Source: JBBDYH01 sp040901795 (GTDB lineage Bacteria > Planctomycetota > Planctomycetia > Pirellulales > JALHPA01). From it: 64,000 nucleotides of DNA. Position 1 is the stretch's first letter. Each line of letters opens with the position of its first letter. Positions 41,396 to 48,831 of this stretch are shown here, one piece after another. Location: assembly GCA_040901795.1 (NCBI GenBank), contig JBBDYH010000121.1, positions 1 through 64,000 of the forward strand, given 5' to 3'. Below the pieces are notes generated by a model that was not told where the DNA came from, made no database searches, and was given only the letters and a program-made list of their open reading frames with translations. The position numbers and the translations under genes are program-made.

Positions 41396-42685
41396 TCAGA
41401 TATCCCAACCTTTGCGGAACTCGCTGCGCAATAGCTCGTTGGCCTTGTCGTTGCCGACTGCTTTGAGGTTCTCGTGGTCCCAGTTGAATCCGCCGCCGGC
41501 GCGGTAGGCCACGTTGCCCAAGAGCACCGTCTCGGCCATCGGACCGGAGTAGTCGAAGTTGCAGCTTGCCGGACCGCTTCCCTTGCAGGCGTTGAACCAC
41601 TCGTTGTAAAAGCCCGGCGACTTGTAAAGCAACGAGTCGTCGGGCCTGGTGTCCTTGTGCTTCTCCTCGGGCAACAACTTATAAGCGTTAAAGCCGCACA
41701 ACAACATCCCTTCGGTGCCGATGAACAGGTTGTTCATGTTCCGGCCGTCGAGCTTGTGCTGGCTCAGGATCGGCGGAGTGCCATGATACCAAATCAGCCA
41801 GACCGGCCCGCGCGTGTTGTCGGCCGGAAAACCGAAGGCTGCGGTCATCGTAGTGGGTGTCGTCTCCGGGTGCGGCGCGGGTCCCGTTGCTCTAACGCGA
41901 GTCGGGTACTTCAGGCCCAGCGCCCAGAAAGGAATATCGAGGATGTGGCAGCCCCAATTCCCAGTTTCACCAGTGCCGAAATCCCACCAGAACCGCCAGC
42001 CGTAAGGGCAGTAGGTTTCGTGATAGGGCCGCTCGGCGGCGGGGCCCAGCCAAAGATCCCAGTTCAAGTGCGGCGGCACGGGTTGCGCTTCGGTCGGAAT
42101 CTTCGGCATGCCGCGATCGCCGCCGATCCACGCATGGCATTCCTTCACTGTGCCAATCGCTCCGGATTGGATCAGAGCCACGGCATTGCGGATGCCCTTG
42201 AGCGTGTGCCGCTGCACGCCGAGCTGGGTGGCGAGTTTTTTCTCGCGGGCCATGTCGGTGAGCGTGCGCGTTTCCCAGACCGAATGCGCCAGCGGCTTTT
42301 CCAGGTAGACGTGCTTGCCGCGCTCGAAGGCCCAATAGGTGGGATGGAAGTGCGTGTGGTCCGGAGTGCTGATCACGACCGCGTCGATCTGCTTCTCCAG
42401 ATCATCAAACATCTTGCGGAAGTCGGCGTACTTCTTGGCCTGTGGGAAGCTTTCAAAGGCCTTGCCGGCTCGCTTTTCGTCCACGTCGCAGAGGGCGACG
42501 ATGTTCTGGCGGGCGACGGCTTTGAGGTTATCGCCGCCACGGCCGCCGACGCCGATCAACGCCAGGTTTAGCTTCTCGTTGGACGATTGAGCGCGCGCAG
42601 GGCGAACGTGGCTGCCGATCCAAAATCCGGCCGTTGCGGCTGCGGTGGTCTTTAAAAAGTCGCGTCTTTGTTGGGTGTGGGACAT
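41396..42685 (-). CDS. Tat-exported Gfo/Idh/MocA family oxidoreductase
   Basis: Seen: 429 residues from the ATG at 42685, which has GAGGTGA at spacing 5. A twin-arginine signal is at about 6-33 (QQRRDFLKTTAAATAGFWIG). The Rossmann motif 'ALIGVGGRGG' and the catalytic 'YLEKPLAH' (Glu-Lys-Pro) are clear. 'YGWRFWWDFGTGETGNWGCHILDI' supplies the active-site Asp/His region. Known: Tat-exported members carry bound NAD and oxidise sugars to 3-keto-sugars. Upstream of the sulfatase on the same strand. Likely partner of DUF1080/ThuA-type enzymes. Confidence 0.93.
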   Translation of the reverse strand: MSHTQQRRDFLKTTAAATAGFWIGSHVRPARAQSSNEKLNLALIGVGGRGGDNLKAVARQNIVALCDVDEKRAGKAFESFPQAKKYADFRKMFDDLEKQIDAVVISTPDHTHFHPTYWAFERGKHVYLEKPLAHSVWETRTLTDMAREKKLATQLGVQRHTLKGIRNAVALIQSGAIGTVKECHAWIGGDRGMPKIPTEAQPVPPHLNWDLWLGPAAERPYHETYCPYGWRFWWDFGTGETGNWGCHILDIPFWALGLKYPTRVRATGPAPHPETTPTTMTAAFGFPADNTRGPVWLIWYHGTPPILSQHKLDGRNMNNLFIGTEGMLLCGFNAYKLLPEEKHKDTRPDDSLLYKSPGFYNEWFNACKGSGPASCNFDYSGPMAETVLLGNVAYRAGGGFNWDHENLKAVGNDKANELLRSEFRKGWDI

Positions 42686-42711
42686 CAGAATCACCTCATG
42701 GGTTCGGCTTC

Positions 42712-42771
42712 GTTTAACCCGCAGCCGCAGGCGAGGCAGTCGCGGTCCTCGCCTGCGGCTGCGGGTTAAAC
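42712..42771. repeat. Perfect 25-bp inverted repeat
   Basis: Arms 42712-42736 (GTTTAACCCGCAGCCGCAGG then CGAGG) and 42747-42771 are exact reverse complements, 10 bases apart. It lies between the molybdenum hydroxylase stop (42782) and the Gfo/Idh/MocA start (42685). It may act as a terminator, but there is no T-run; it more resembles an intergenic repeat. Confidence 0.85.
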
Positions 42772-42781
42772 AGTTGAAGTG

Positions 42782-44968
42782 CTAAGCAGGCGCAGGGAGT
42801 CGAATCGGCATTTGGCGGATGCGGCGGCCGGTGGCATGGAAGACCGCATTGGCGATCGCCGGCGCGATGGCGATGATCGGCGTCTCACCCGCGCCAACCG
42901 ACGGCAGGTCCGTCCGGTTGAGTAAGTGGATGTCCAACTCCGGCACGTCGTTGAACCGGGGGACCGAGTAACGCGCAAAGGCGGCGTTCTGGATCTTGCC
43001 GTTCTCAAACCTCATTTCTTCGCGCAGCGCCGGCCCAAGGCCCATCAGGATGCAGCCTTCGACTTGTGCCCGCAGGTTATCGGGGTTGAGGATCGCGCCG
43101 CACTCGTAGGCTTGCGTTACTTTTTGCACGCGGATGCGATTGGTATCCGGATCGATCGCCACCAGGGCACACGCGGCCGTGTAGGAACCTTTCTCCGTGC
43201 CGCAGGCGAGTCCGACGCCGACATTTGGCGCCTTTGCTTTGACGCGGGCGGGCCAATCGAACTTCACGGCCGCTTCTTCGAGCACTGCGCGAAGTCGTCC
43301 GCTCTCGAGGTGGGCCAAGCGGAACTCCAGCGGATCGCGGCCAGCCGCCTGGGCCAGCTCGTCCATGGCGCATTCGCGGGCGAACGTGTTTGCCGTGGAG
43401 GCCAGCGCGCGATACGAGCCGTGCCGCAGGGGAGCGTCCGCCTGCAGGAACTGGCTGCGCGCCTTAGCGATGCGATAGGGCGTATCGATCGCCGAGCCGC
43501 CCGAGTTGATGTTGATGAAGTGCCAGCTCGTAATCGCGCCTTTGCCATCGAGACTTGCTTCGACCTCGATGACCGCGGCGGGGCGGAAGTAGGCCCAGGT
43601 AAACTCCTCTTCGCGCGTCCATTGGAGCGAGACCGGCCGTTTGGCCGCCTGAGCGAGGCGGGCCGCTTCGACGGCGGTTTCGCCGGTGTGCTTGCCGCCG
43701 AAGCCGCCGCCGAAATCGGGCACGATCACACGCACGCGGTCTTCGGGGATGCGAAAGGCCTGAGCGATTTCGCTGCGGACGCGGAAGGGGTTTTGCGTGG
43801 CGGTCCAAACGGTCAACTTGTCGCCTTCCCATTCGGACACGGCCGCGCGGGGCTCCAGGGGCGCGTGCTGCGCGTAGGCCACGGTGTAGGTTTGGCGAAG
43901 GGATTTCGCGGCGCTAGCTACATCGCTTGCGAATGGGTTCTCGGGGACTCCGCCGCGGGCGGTCTTTTTGAGGTGGTCGTACAGGTTGTCGCTTGATGGC
44001 TGCGCGGGAGCGTCATCCCATTCGGCGGTTTTGGCGATTGCGCCGAGCGCCTGTTCGGCGGCGAACGAGGTCTTCGCTACAACGCCGACGAACTGGCCGT
44101 CTCGAACCGCTTCGACGTCGGTCATCGACTTGGCGGGCGTCAGATCGATCGACAGGAGTTCCGACCCATAGGCGGGCGGCCGCAAGATTTTGCCGTAGAG
44201 CATCCCCTCACGAACGACATCCGAGGGGTAGGCGTGGCGACCGGTCACCAGGTCGCGCCCGTTGGGCCGCGGCGCCGATTTGCCGAGGACCTTCCACTCG
44301 CGCAGCGGCGTCAGCGTGACATTGGCGGGTACGGTCTTTTGAAACTCGCCAGCGGCGCCTTCGGCCGAAGCCAAATCGCCGTACGATTGCTCGCGCCGGC
44401 TGGCGGCATGGATGACCTTGCCGTCGCGAACTTCCACCTCGCCGGGTTGGGTTTCCCACTGTTGTGCCGCCAGTTGCACGAGCAGCTCGCGCGCTGCCGC
44501 GCACGCCTGGCGCACGGCAGGGACGGTGGAGGGAGTCGTGCGGCTGCCGGCGGTGGTGCCGTCGTTGGGGGTCAGGCCGGTGTCGGCCAGGATCACCGTG
44601 ATCCGCTCGACGGGCAGTCGCAGCTCTTCAGCGGCGGCCTGCGCGAGCTGAGCGCGCGCGCCTTGGCCGCACTCGACCTTGCCGGTGAGGAGCGTGATCG
44701 CGCCGTCTTTGGCCAGGTGGAGTCGTGCGGCGAGCGGTGTGGGACTGCCTCCTCGTCCGCCGCGTCCTCCTCGGCCACGCCCGCCGCGGCCGCGCGGTTG
44801 CTGCGCACTGGTGGACGGCGCGGCCACGGCGATCAGCAGACCGGCGCCGAGCAACTGCACCATCTGCCGCCGCGAGAGGTGGAAATCGAACGCGACACGA
44901 TCGATTTGGTCTTCATCTTCGAGGATTTCGGCTTCGAGAATCGGGTCGAGTAGTTGATCGCTGGTCAT
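42782..44968 (-). CDS. Molybdopterin-binding subunit of an IorAB/xanthine-dehydrogenase-type hydroxylase
   Basis: Seen: 728 residues from the ATG at 44968, preceded by AAAGGAG. After an acidic start comes a Tat signal with 'SRRQMVQLLGAGLLIAV'; then a run of RG-rich residues (RGRGGRGRGGRGGRGG), unusual in this family. Conserved segments include 'GKVECGQGARAQLAQAAAEEL', 'YAQHAPLEPRAAVSEW', 'PDFGGGFGGKHTGETAVEAA' and 'VGAGETPIIAIAPAIANA'. Known: the partner is a 2Fe-2S subunit and electrons leave through a cytochrome; no FAD subunit is encoded. The substrate (N-heterocycle or aldehyde) is unknown. Follows the small subunit by 2 bases. Confidence 0.9.
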   Translation of the reverse strand: MTSDQLLDPILEAEILEDEDQIDRVAFDFHLSRRQMVQLLGAGLLIAVAAPSTSAQQPRGRGGRGRGGRGGRGGSPTPLAARLHLAKDGAITLLTGKVECGQGARAQLAQAAAEELRLPVERITVILADTGLTPNDGTTAGSRTTPSTVPAVRQACAAARELLVQLAAQQWETQPGEVEVRDGKVIHAASRREQSYGDLASAEGAAGEFQKTVPANVTLTPLREWKVLGKSAPRPNGRDLVTGRHAYPSDVVREGMLYGKILRPPAYGSELLSIDLTPAKSMTDVEAVRDGQFVGVVAKTSFAAEQALGAIAKTAEWDDAPAQPSSDNLYDHLKKTARGGVPENPFASDVASAAKSLRQTYTVAYAQHAPLEPRAAVSEWEGDKLTVWTATQNPFRVRSEIAQAFRIPEDRVRVIVPDFGGGFGGKHTGETAVEAARLAQAAKRPVSLQWTREEEFTWAYFRPAAVIEVEASLDGKGAITSWHFININSGGSAIDTPYRIAKARSQFLQADAPLRHGSYRALASTANTFARECAMDELAQAAGRDPLEFRLAHLESGRLRAVLEEAAVKFDWPARVKAKAPNVGVGLACGTEKGSYTAACALVAIDPDTNRIRVQKVTQAYECGAILNPDNLRAQVEGCILMGLGPALREEMRFENGKIQNAAFARYSVPRFNDVPELDIHLLNRTDLPSVGAGETPIIAIAPAIANAVFHATGRRIRQMPIRLPAPA

Positions 44969-44970
44969 GT

Positions 44971-45441
44971 CTAACTCCTTTCCCGCCCCGCGGCCCGCCG
45001 CACCGCCTTGGTGATGTTGGCGTACGAGCAGCAGCGGCAGATCTGGCGATTCATCCAGTCTTGGACTTCGGTGTCGCTGGCGTTGGGCCGCTCTTCGAGC
45101 AATGCCACGGCGCTCATGATCATGCCCGGCGTGCAGTAGCCGCATTGAAAGCCGCTTTCGGCCAGAAAGGCCTCTTGCACGGGGTGCAGCTTATCACCGT
45201 CGGCCAGGCCTTCGATGGTGCGGATTGTCTTACCCGCCACACCTGCGACCGCCATCCGGCAGGCATAGACGCGGCGGCCATCGACGAGCACGGTGCAGGC
45301 GCCGCATTGGCCTTCGCCGCAGCCGTATTTGGTGCCGGTGAGACGCAGATCTTCACGGAGCACATCCAGCAACGGCCGGCGCTCGTCGGTCGTTACAGAG
45401 TGCGCCTTGCCGTTGACGGTCAAGCGGATGGTTTGTTCCAT
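44971..45441 (-). CDS. 2Fe-2S subunit of an IorAB-type molybdenum hydroxylase
   Basis: Seen: 156 residues. The plant-type ferredoxin cluster is Cys41, Cys46, Cys49 and Cys61 (KYGCGEGQCGACTV...YAC). The second helical cluster is Cys100, Cys103, Cys135 and Cys137 (FQCGYCTPGM and RQICRCC). No signal peptide; the complex is probably carried through Tat by the partner's signal. Ribosome site and ATG at 45441 are plausible. It lies upstream of its large subunit with 2 bases between. Confidence 0.95.
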   Translation of the reverse strand: MEQTIRLTVNGKAHSVTTDERRPLLDVLREDLRLTGTKYGCGEGQCGACTVLVDGRRVYACRMAVAGVAGKTIRTIEGLADGDKLHPVQEAFLAESGFQCGYCTPGMIMSAVALLEERPNASDTEVQDWMNRQICRCCSYANITKAVRRAAGRERS

Positions 45442-46251
45442 GGCATTGACGCCTGAGCTAGGGTGATCGGCTCGTGTCTGGAGTGCTTTTTAATCTGCCC
45501 GAGAGGGCGGTGCAACCAGGAGAGGGTTCGGGGTCCAGGGTTCAGCAGGGGACAGGGGACAAGGACGAAATGCCGAAGGTTGAAAGCTGCGCGGGCTGCG
45601 CGCGGGTCGTCGAGAATCAAAGCGATGATTGGTTGCGGCGGATTTTGGATACCAAGGACTCTTTGACATGGTGCCCCAAAAACACTTGATAGGGGGGTCG
45701 AAACTCCGGAAATTGGTGGGTATTGACTGTTGCCCGTTGACGTTTGTAGTTCCACTGATTCGACTTGCGCATTTTCGAGTGGTGACGAATTATCGGAGTT
45801 GTTGGACTCGGGCGGGAGGTGGTTGCATTGGCAATCGCGACGGACGTGGACGTCCGTCGTACACAGGCGGGCGCGCAACGGGAGCGGGGCGCTTGCCAGA
45901 AGCTGCGAGCACTTCCTGAGGGGCCGCGAGATGCAGTACCGAGGCACGAAGGCCTGTCAGCCTGAACTGGTCGGCCGAGAGCAGCGGCTACTATACACTA
46001 TTTCATGTGTCAAGGGTTGAAGTGTGCCACGCGGCAAAGGAGAGGGGCAGAGGGGGAGAGACGGGAAACGCTTTTGAAGAGAAGGGGGCGAAGGAAACGA
46101 AGAGTTTCGGGGCCCCCCTGGTCGGAGTGCTTGCGCTGCTGCTCATTGCAGAGGGCAGATGCTGTCGGCCGTGACGAGCGATTTTGGGTCTATATCGTGC
46201 GGTGCGAGAACGTGCCAAACTACGCGTTCATAAGGTGCACTCCCATGCCTG
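45442..46251. other. Gene-poor 810-base gap
   Basis: No frame here reads like a real protein; the longest frames on both strands have biased, low-information translations. Local features: an A+T-richer stretch around 45650-45790 and a purine-rich stretch around 46030-46110 (GGGGCAGAGGGGGAGAG). At 46182-46211 the plus frame reads FWVYIVRCEN, resembling the opening of a GIY-YIG nuclease domain, but then stops within 20 codons. The gap separates the molybdenum hydroxylase operon (45441) from the end of the next minus-strand gene (46252). Promoter for the hydroxylase is expected near 45450-45550. Confidence 0.45.
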
Positions 46252-47385
46252 CTAAACGAAATTGACTGCTGTCAGGGTCCCAAAGCGATTTGCACTTTGG
46301 TTTAGTCGATTGGCGCCTACGCCGCCGTCGAAACTGGCATGGCGGGCAACCTGGTTTCCGACCAAGGACAGCGTGTCGTCATTGTCTTGCAATTGCGCGA
46401 ATAAGTCCTGGCCCACGACGCAATAATTGATCTGCACCGCGTCGTTGCCTCCGTCGGTTCGCAGGGCGACATTGCCTGCGTAGACCAGGTTTCCGTAGAG
46501 GTGAACAGAGTCTGAGCCGACCCCCGTAACTAACGAAATCTGGAACGCGCTCGCCCGAAAAATGCTGACCGTCGATGATCCAGCATTAGCAAAACCCCGC
46601 GCGTCTTGGACGTACATGCCGGCGCCGCTGTAGACGGTATCGATATAAACATTGGTCGCCTTGCCGATGACGCTCGTGGTCCGATTGAAGTCGACGTTGA
46701 GAAATGCCGAAGCGGCGGAATAGAGGATCCCGATTTGGTTGTTGCCTTCGCCGGTACTTACAAGCAGTGTGGAGGCGGTCGTCGTACCGTTCACCAGGAT
46801 CGAGTTATGTCCGTTATGGTCGTCGATCACGATATCGCCCAGGGCCGATGCGCCGTACATATGGACAATGTCGGCGTCTTGGCCCGGATATACAATCAAC
46901 TTGCCGCCGACGAAGACGTTGTATACGGTGGTGTCGACGTAGATCTGGTCATTGCCATTTCCCGAGGAAATCACCAAATCCCGCGCCGGAGATACAGGGC
47001 TCGTCGCACCTAAAGTGATCACGTCGCTGTGTTCCCCGCTATAGACACTAATGCTGCCGGCGATATAGAGGTTGTCGAGCGAAACGACGTTGTCACCGCC
47101 AAATAATTGGATAAACAGGTCCGCCGTCACGCCGTTGACTGTTGTCGAACCATTGACCACGCCGTCCACCGTCGTGTCATTGCGGCCGGTCACCGTGACC
47201 TGGCCGGGGGTTGCCGAACCGACGACGGCGATGTCGTCGGCCATCGGGTCTCCCTGGATGTTGAGGGTGCCATCGTTTAAGGACGTTGTAATTGCGGTGA
47301 GTCGTCGGCTTTCCAGCGGCTCAAAGCCAAGTCGCCGCCCTACGCGATTCAGACATCGACGATTGGAGGACTTGGAGATATTCAT
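46252..47385 (-). CDS. Planctomycete extracellular repeat protein with FEPLESRRL signature
   Basis: Seen: 377 residues. Residues 18-31 read 'RLGFEPLESRRLTA', the LEPR-XLL-like sorting signature found at the N-termini of very large planctomycete surface proteins. The rest is a series of about 20-residue Val/Ile/Asp/Gly-rich strands ('GDNVVSLDNLYIAGSISVYSG', 'VYNVFVGGKLIVYPGQDADIV') that suggest a parallel beta-helix with calcium-style Gly-Asp turns. No enzymatic residue. Inferred: cell-surface or matrix protein. The region before it has no gene. Confidence 0.82.
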   Translation of the reverse strand: MNISKSSNRRCLNRVGRRLGFEPLESRRLTAITTSLNDGTLNIQGDPMADDIAVVGSATPGQVTVTGRNDTTVDGVVNGSTTVNGVTADLFIQLFGGDNVVSLDNLYIAGSISVYSGEHSDVITLGATSPVSPARDLVISSGNGNDQIYVDTTVYNVFVGGKLIVYPGQDADIVHMYGASALGDIVIDDHNGHNSILVNGTTTASTLLVSTGEGNNQIGILYSAASAFLNVDFNRTTSVIGKATNVYIDTVYSGAGMYVQDARGFANAGSSTVSIFRASAFQISLVTGVGSDSVHLYGNLVYAGNVALRTDGGNDAVQINYCVVGQDLFAQLQDNDDTLSLVGNQVARHASFDGGVGANRLNQSANRFGTLTAVNFV

Positions 47386-47710
47386 GCTTGCACTCCAGGT
47401 TTTTGGTAGCGCAGTTTACCAGGTTTGCCTATACTAGCTGGGCAAGATTCGGCAGGCAATGCTTAGCGGGCCCTTCGGCACAATCGCCCGTCCGAGCAAA
47501 CATTAACTGGGGCGGACGGTACAATCCGCAAAAGTATCCGCCTTATGCTCGGCTCAATCGGCTTCGGCCTAAAGAGTATGCTGTGCCCGAGCGTGGTTTG
47601 AATTGGACTTCAGAATTGTGGGCAATCGCCAAATGCCGGAGCTAGAGAAAAATGAAGGGTCGTGAACGACCCTAGGACCGGCGCCCATTTTTGGCATTCC
47701 TTCGGACATG
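47386..47710. other. 325-base gap between two minus-strand genes
   Basis: Holds the expected promoter region of the extracellular protein (near 47400-47450) and the terminator of the MoxR operon (47645-47673). Otherwise no frame or repeat I can support. Confidence 0.5.
47645..47673 (-). terminator. Probable intrinsic terminator of the MoxR-VWA operon
   Basis: Read on the minus strand: AGGGTCGT-TC-ACGACCCT hairpin followed by TCATTTTTC. It lies 38 bases after the stop of the C13-like protease gene (47711), the last gene of the operon. Confidence 0.7.
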
Positions 47711-48784
47711 TCATTCTGCCGCAGGTGGTCCGGTCGGTTTCGCGGCCTTGAGCTGCGCTTGCTCGTACAGCTCCGCGAGTTCGACCAGAAGCGTTTCCAG
47801 TTTGCCGTAGTACTCGTCCTCGTTCATCGCCGCCTTGGTGTCGCGGAGGGCTGCGATGGCCAGCTCCAGCTCGTCGCGTCGTTTGCGGAGCTCGGCGGGC
47901 ATGGAACGTTCGCGCGCGCTTTGGACGAGGTGCAACTGATGGGCATGCGACCCGTCGAGCGCCGCGCCGTCCTTGGCGCGCCGCGTGGCGCGAATGCCGT
48001 CGAACCAGGTGGCCGGGGTTCCCAGGCCATCGCCGTTGTCGTCCAAGAGCGCGTGCTCGGTGGCGAGCCGCGCCTGCTCTTTGTAAAACTCCTCGACGCT
48101 GTGCGAAGCGGCGAGGTACGCCTCCAAAAGCGAGGTCTGGCCATCCTTATCGAGATCGGCGGCTGGATCGACAATTGCGGTCGAAAAATAGTCGCCGAAG
48201 CGGGCGTAGTTGTGCTCGCTGCCGCTCCGCGTGGCTGTGATCACCACGCGGCCGGGACCGGCGAGCTTGTTCATAAAGGGTCCGCTGGAGGATGCGCAGT
48301 TGACGATCGCCAGCGGCCGCTGGTACGGTTTGAGCCACAGGGCAAGCTCGTCGGCCGAAACATCGGCGCCGCGCAGATTGAACTTCGCCTCTCGGCCGTC
48401 GAAGGTACCGTGGCCGATGAGGACCAACCAGAGTGTCTCCGGGCCGGTTTTGGCTTGAGTTTCGAGGAGTGCGCGTAGCTGCTCCTTGTCGTTCGCTTCG
48501 TTGGAGGCAGGATCGGTCGCCGGCTCGCGCGTATCGCGGCCGACGATTGTGATCTTTGCGGAGGCTAGCGCTGCTGCTTTCGACCATCGATCGGTCCACT
48601 CGGCGAACTGTGCGCCGAATTCGGGCGTGCCTTCGGCGCCGACGACCAGCACGATGCGGGGAGCCTCAGCAAAAATGCTCTCGTTGTTCTGCAGGAGTAG
48701 TAAAACCGCGGAGACGCAGAGACGCAGACGCGTGGAAGAATGCAAATTGCGAATTGCAAATTGCAAATTGACGATCGAATTCAT
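47711..48784 (-). CDS. C13/caspase-like cysteine peptidase, exported
   Basis: Seen: 357 residues from the ATG at 48784 (another in-frame ATG lies at 48796). The catalytic His125 is in 'LVLIGHGTFDG' and Cys163 in 'LAIVNCASSSG', the His-Gly and Asn-Cys spacing of clan CD peptidases (legumain/C13 and caspase relatives). A helical C-terminal part ends in Lys/Ala/Pro. The N-terminus (about 17-40, with 'RLCVSAVLLLL') acts as a signal peptide but is encoded by an intergenic repeat. The gene is the last of the MoxR operon. Inferred: processes an extracytoplasmic partner; gene prediction further upstream is spurious. Confidence 0.8.
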   Translation of the reverse strand: MNSIVNLQFAIRNLHSSTRLRLCVSAVLLLLQNNESIFAEAPRIVLVVGAEGTPEFGAQFAEWTDRWSKAAALASAKITIVGRDTREPATDPASNEANDKEQLRALLETQAKTGPETLWLVLIGHGTFDGREAKFNLRGADVSADELALWLKPYQRPLAIVNCASSSGPFMNKLAGPGRVVITATRSGSEHNYARFGDYFSTAIVDPAADLDKDGQTSLLEAYLAASHSVEEFYKEQARLATEHALLDDNGDGLGTPATWFDGIRATRRAKDGAALDGSHAHQLHLVQSARERSMPAELRKRRDELELAIAALRDTKAAMNEDEYYGKLETLLVELAELYEQAQLKAAKPTGPPAAE

Positions 48785-48828
48785 CGCTGCCACCATACTC
48801 TCCGCGCCTCGGCGACTCAGCGGTTGAT
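48704..48828. repeat. Inverted repeat (CGCGGAGACGCAGAG family) overlapping the C13-like gene start
   Basis: Left: ACCGCGGAGACGCAGAGACG then CAGACGCG; right: CTCCGCGCCTCGGCGACTCA then GCGGTT; middle: GCAAATTGCGAATTGCAAAT repeats. Same family as 16972-17044. It covers the start codon, and residues 1-29 of the C13-like protein are translated from it. Confidence 0.7.
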
Positions 48829-48831
48829 TAT

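Noticed and set aside
42712..42771. Standard rho-independent terminator
   Set aside because: No T-run follows on either strand; classed as a repeat.
45420..45947. 175-codon minus-strand frame in the 810-base gap
   Set aside because: Biased Pro/Ser/Leu content, no motif, and its end overlaps the true 2Fe-2S subunit start region.
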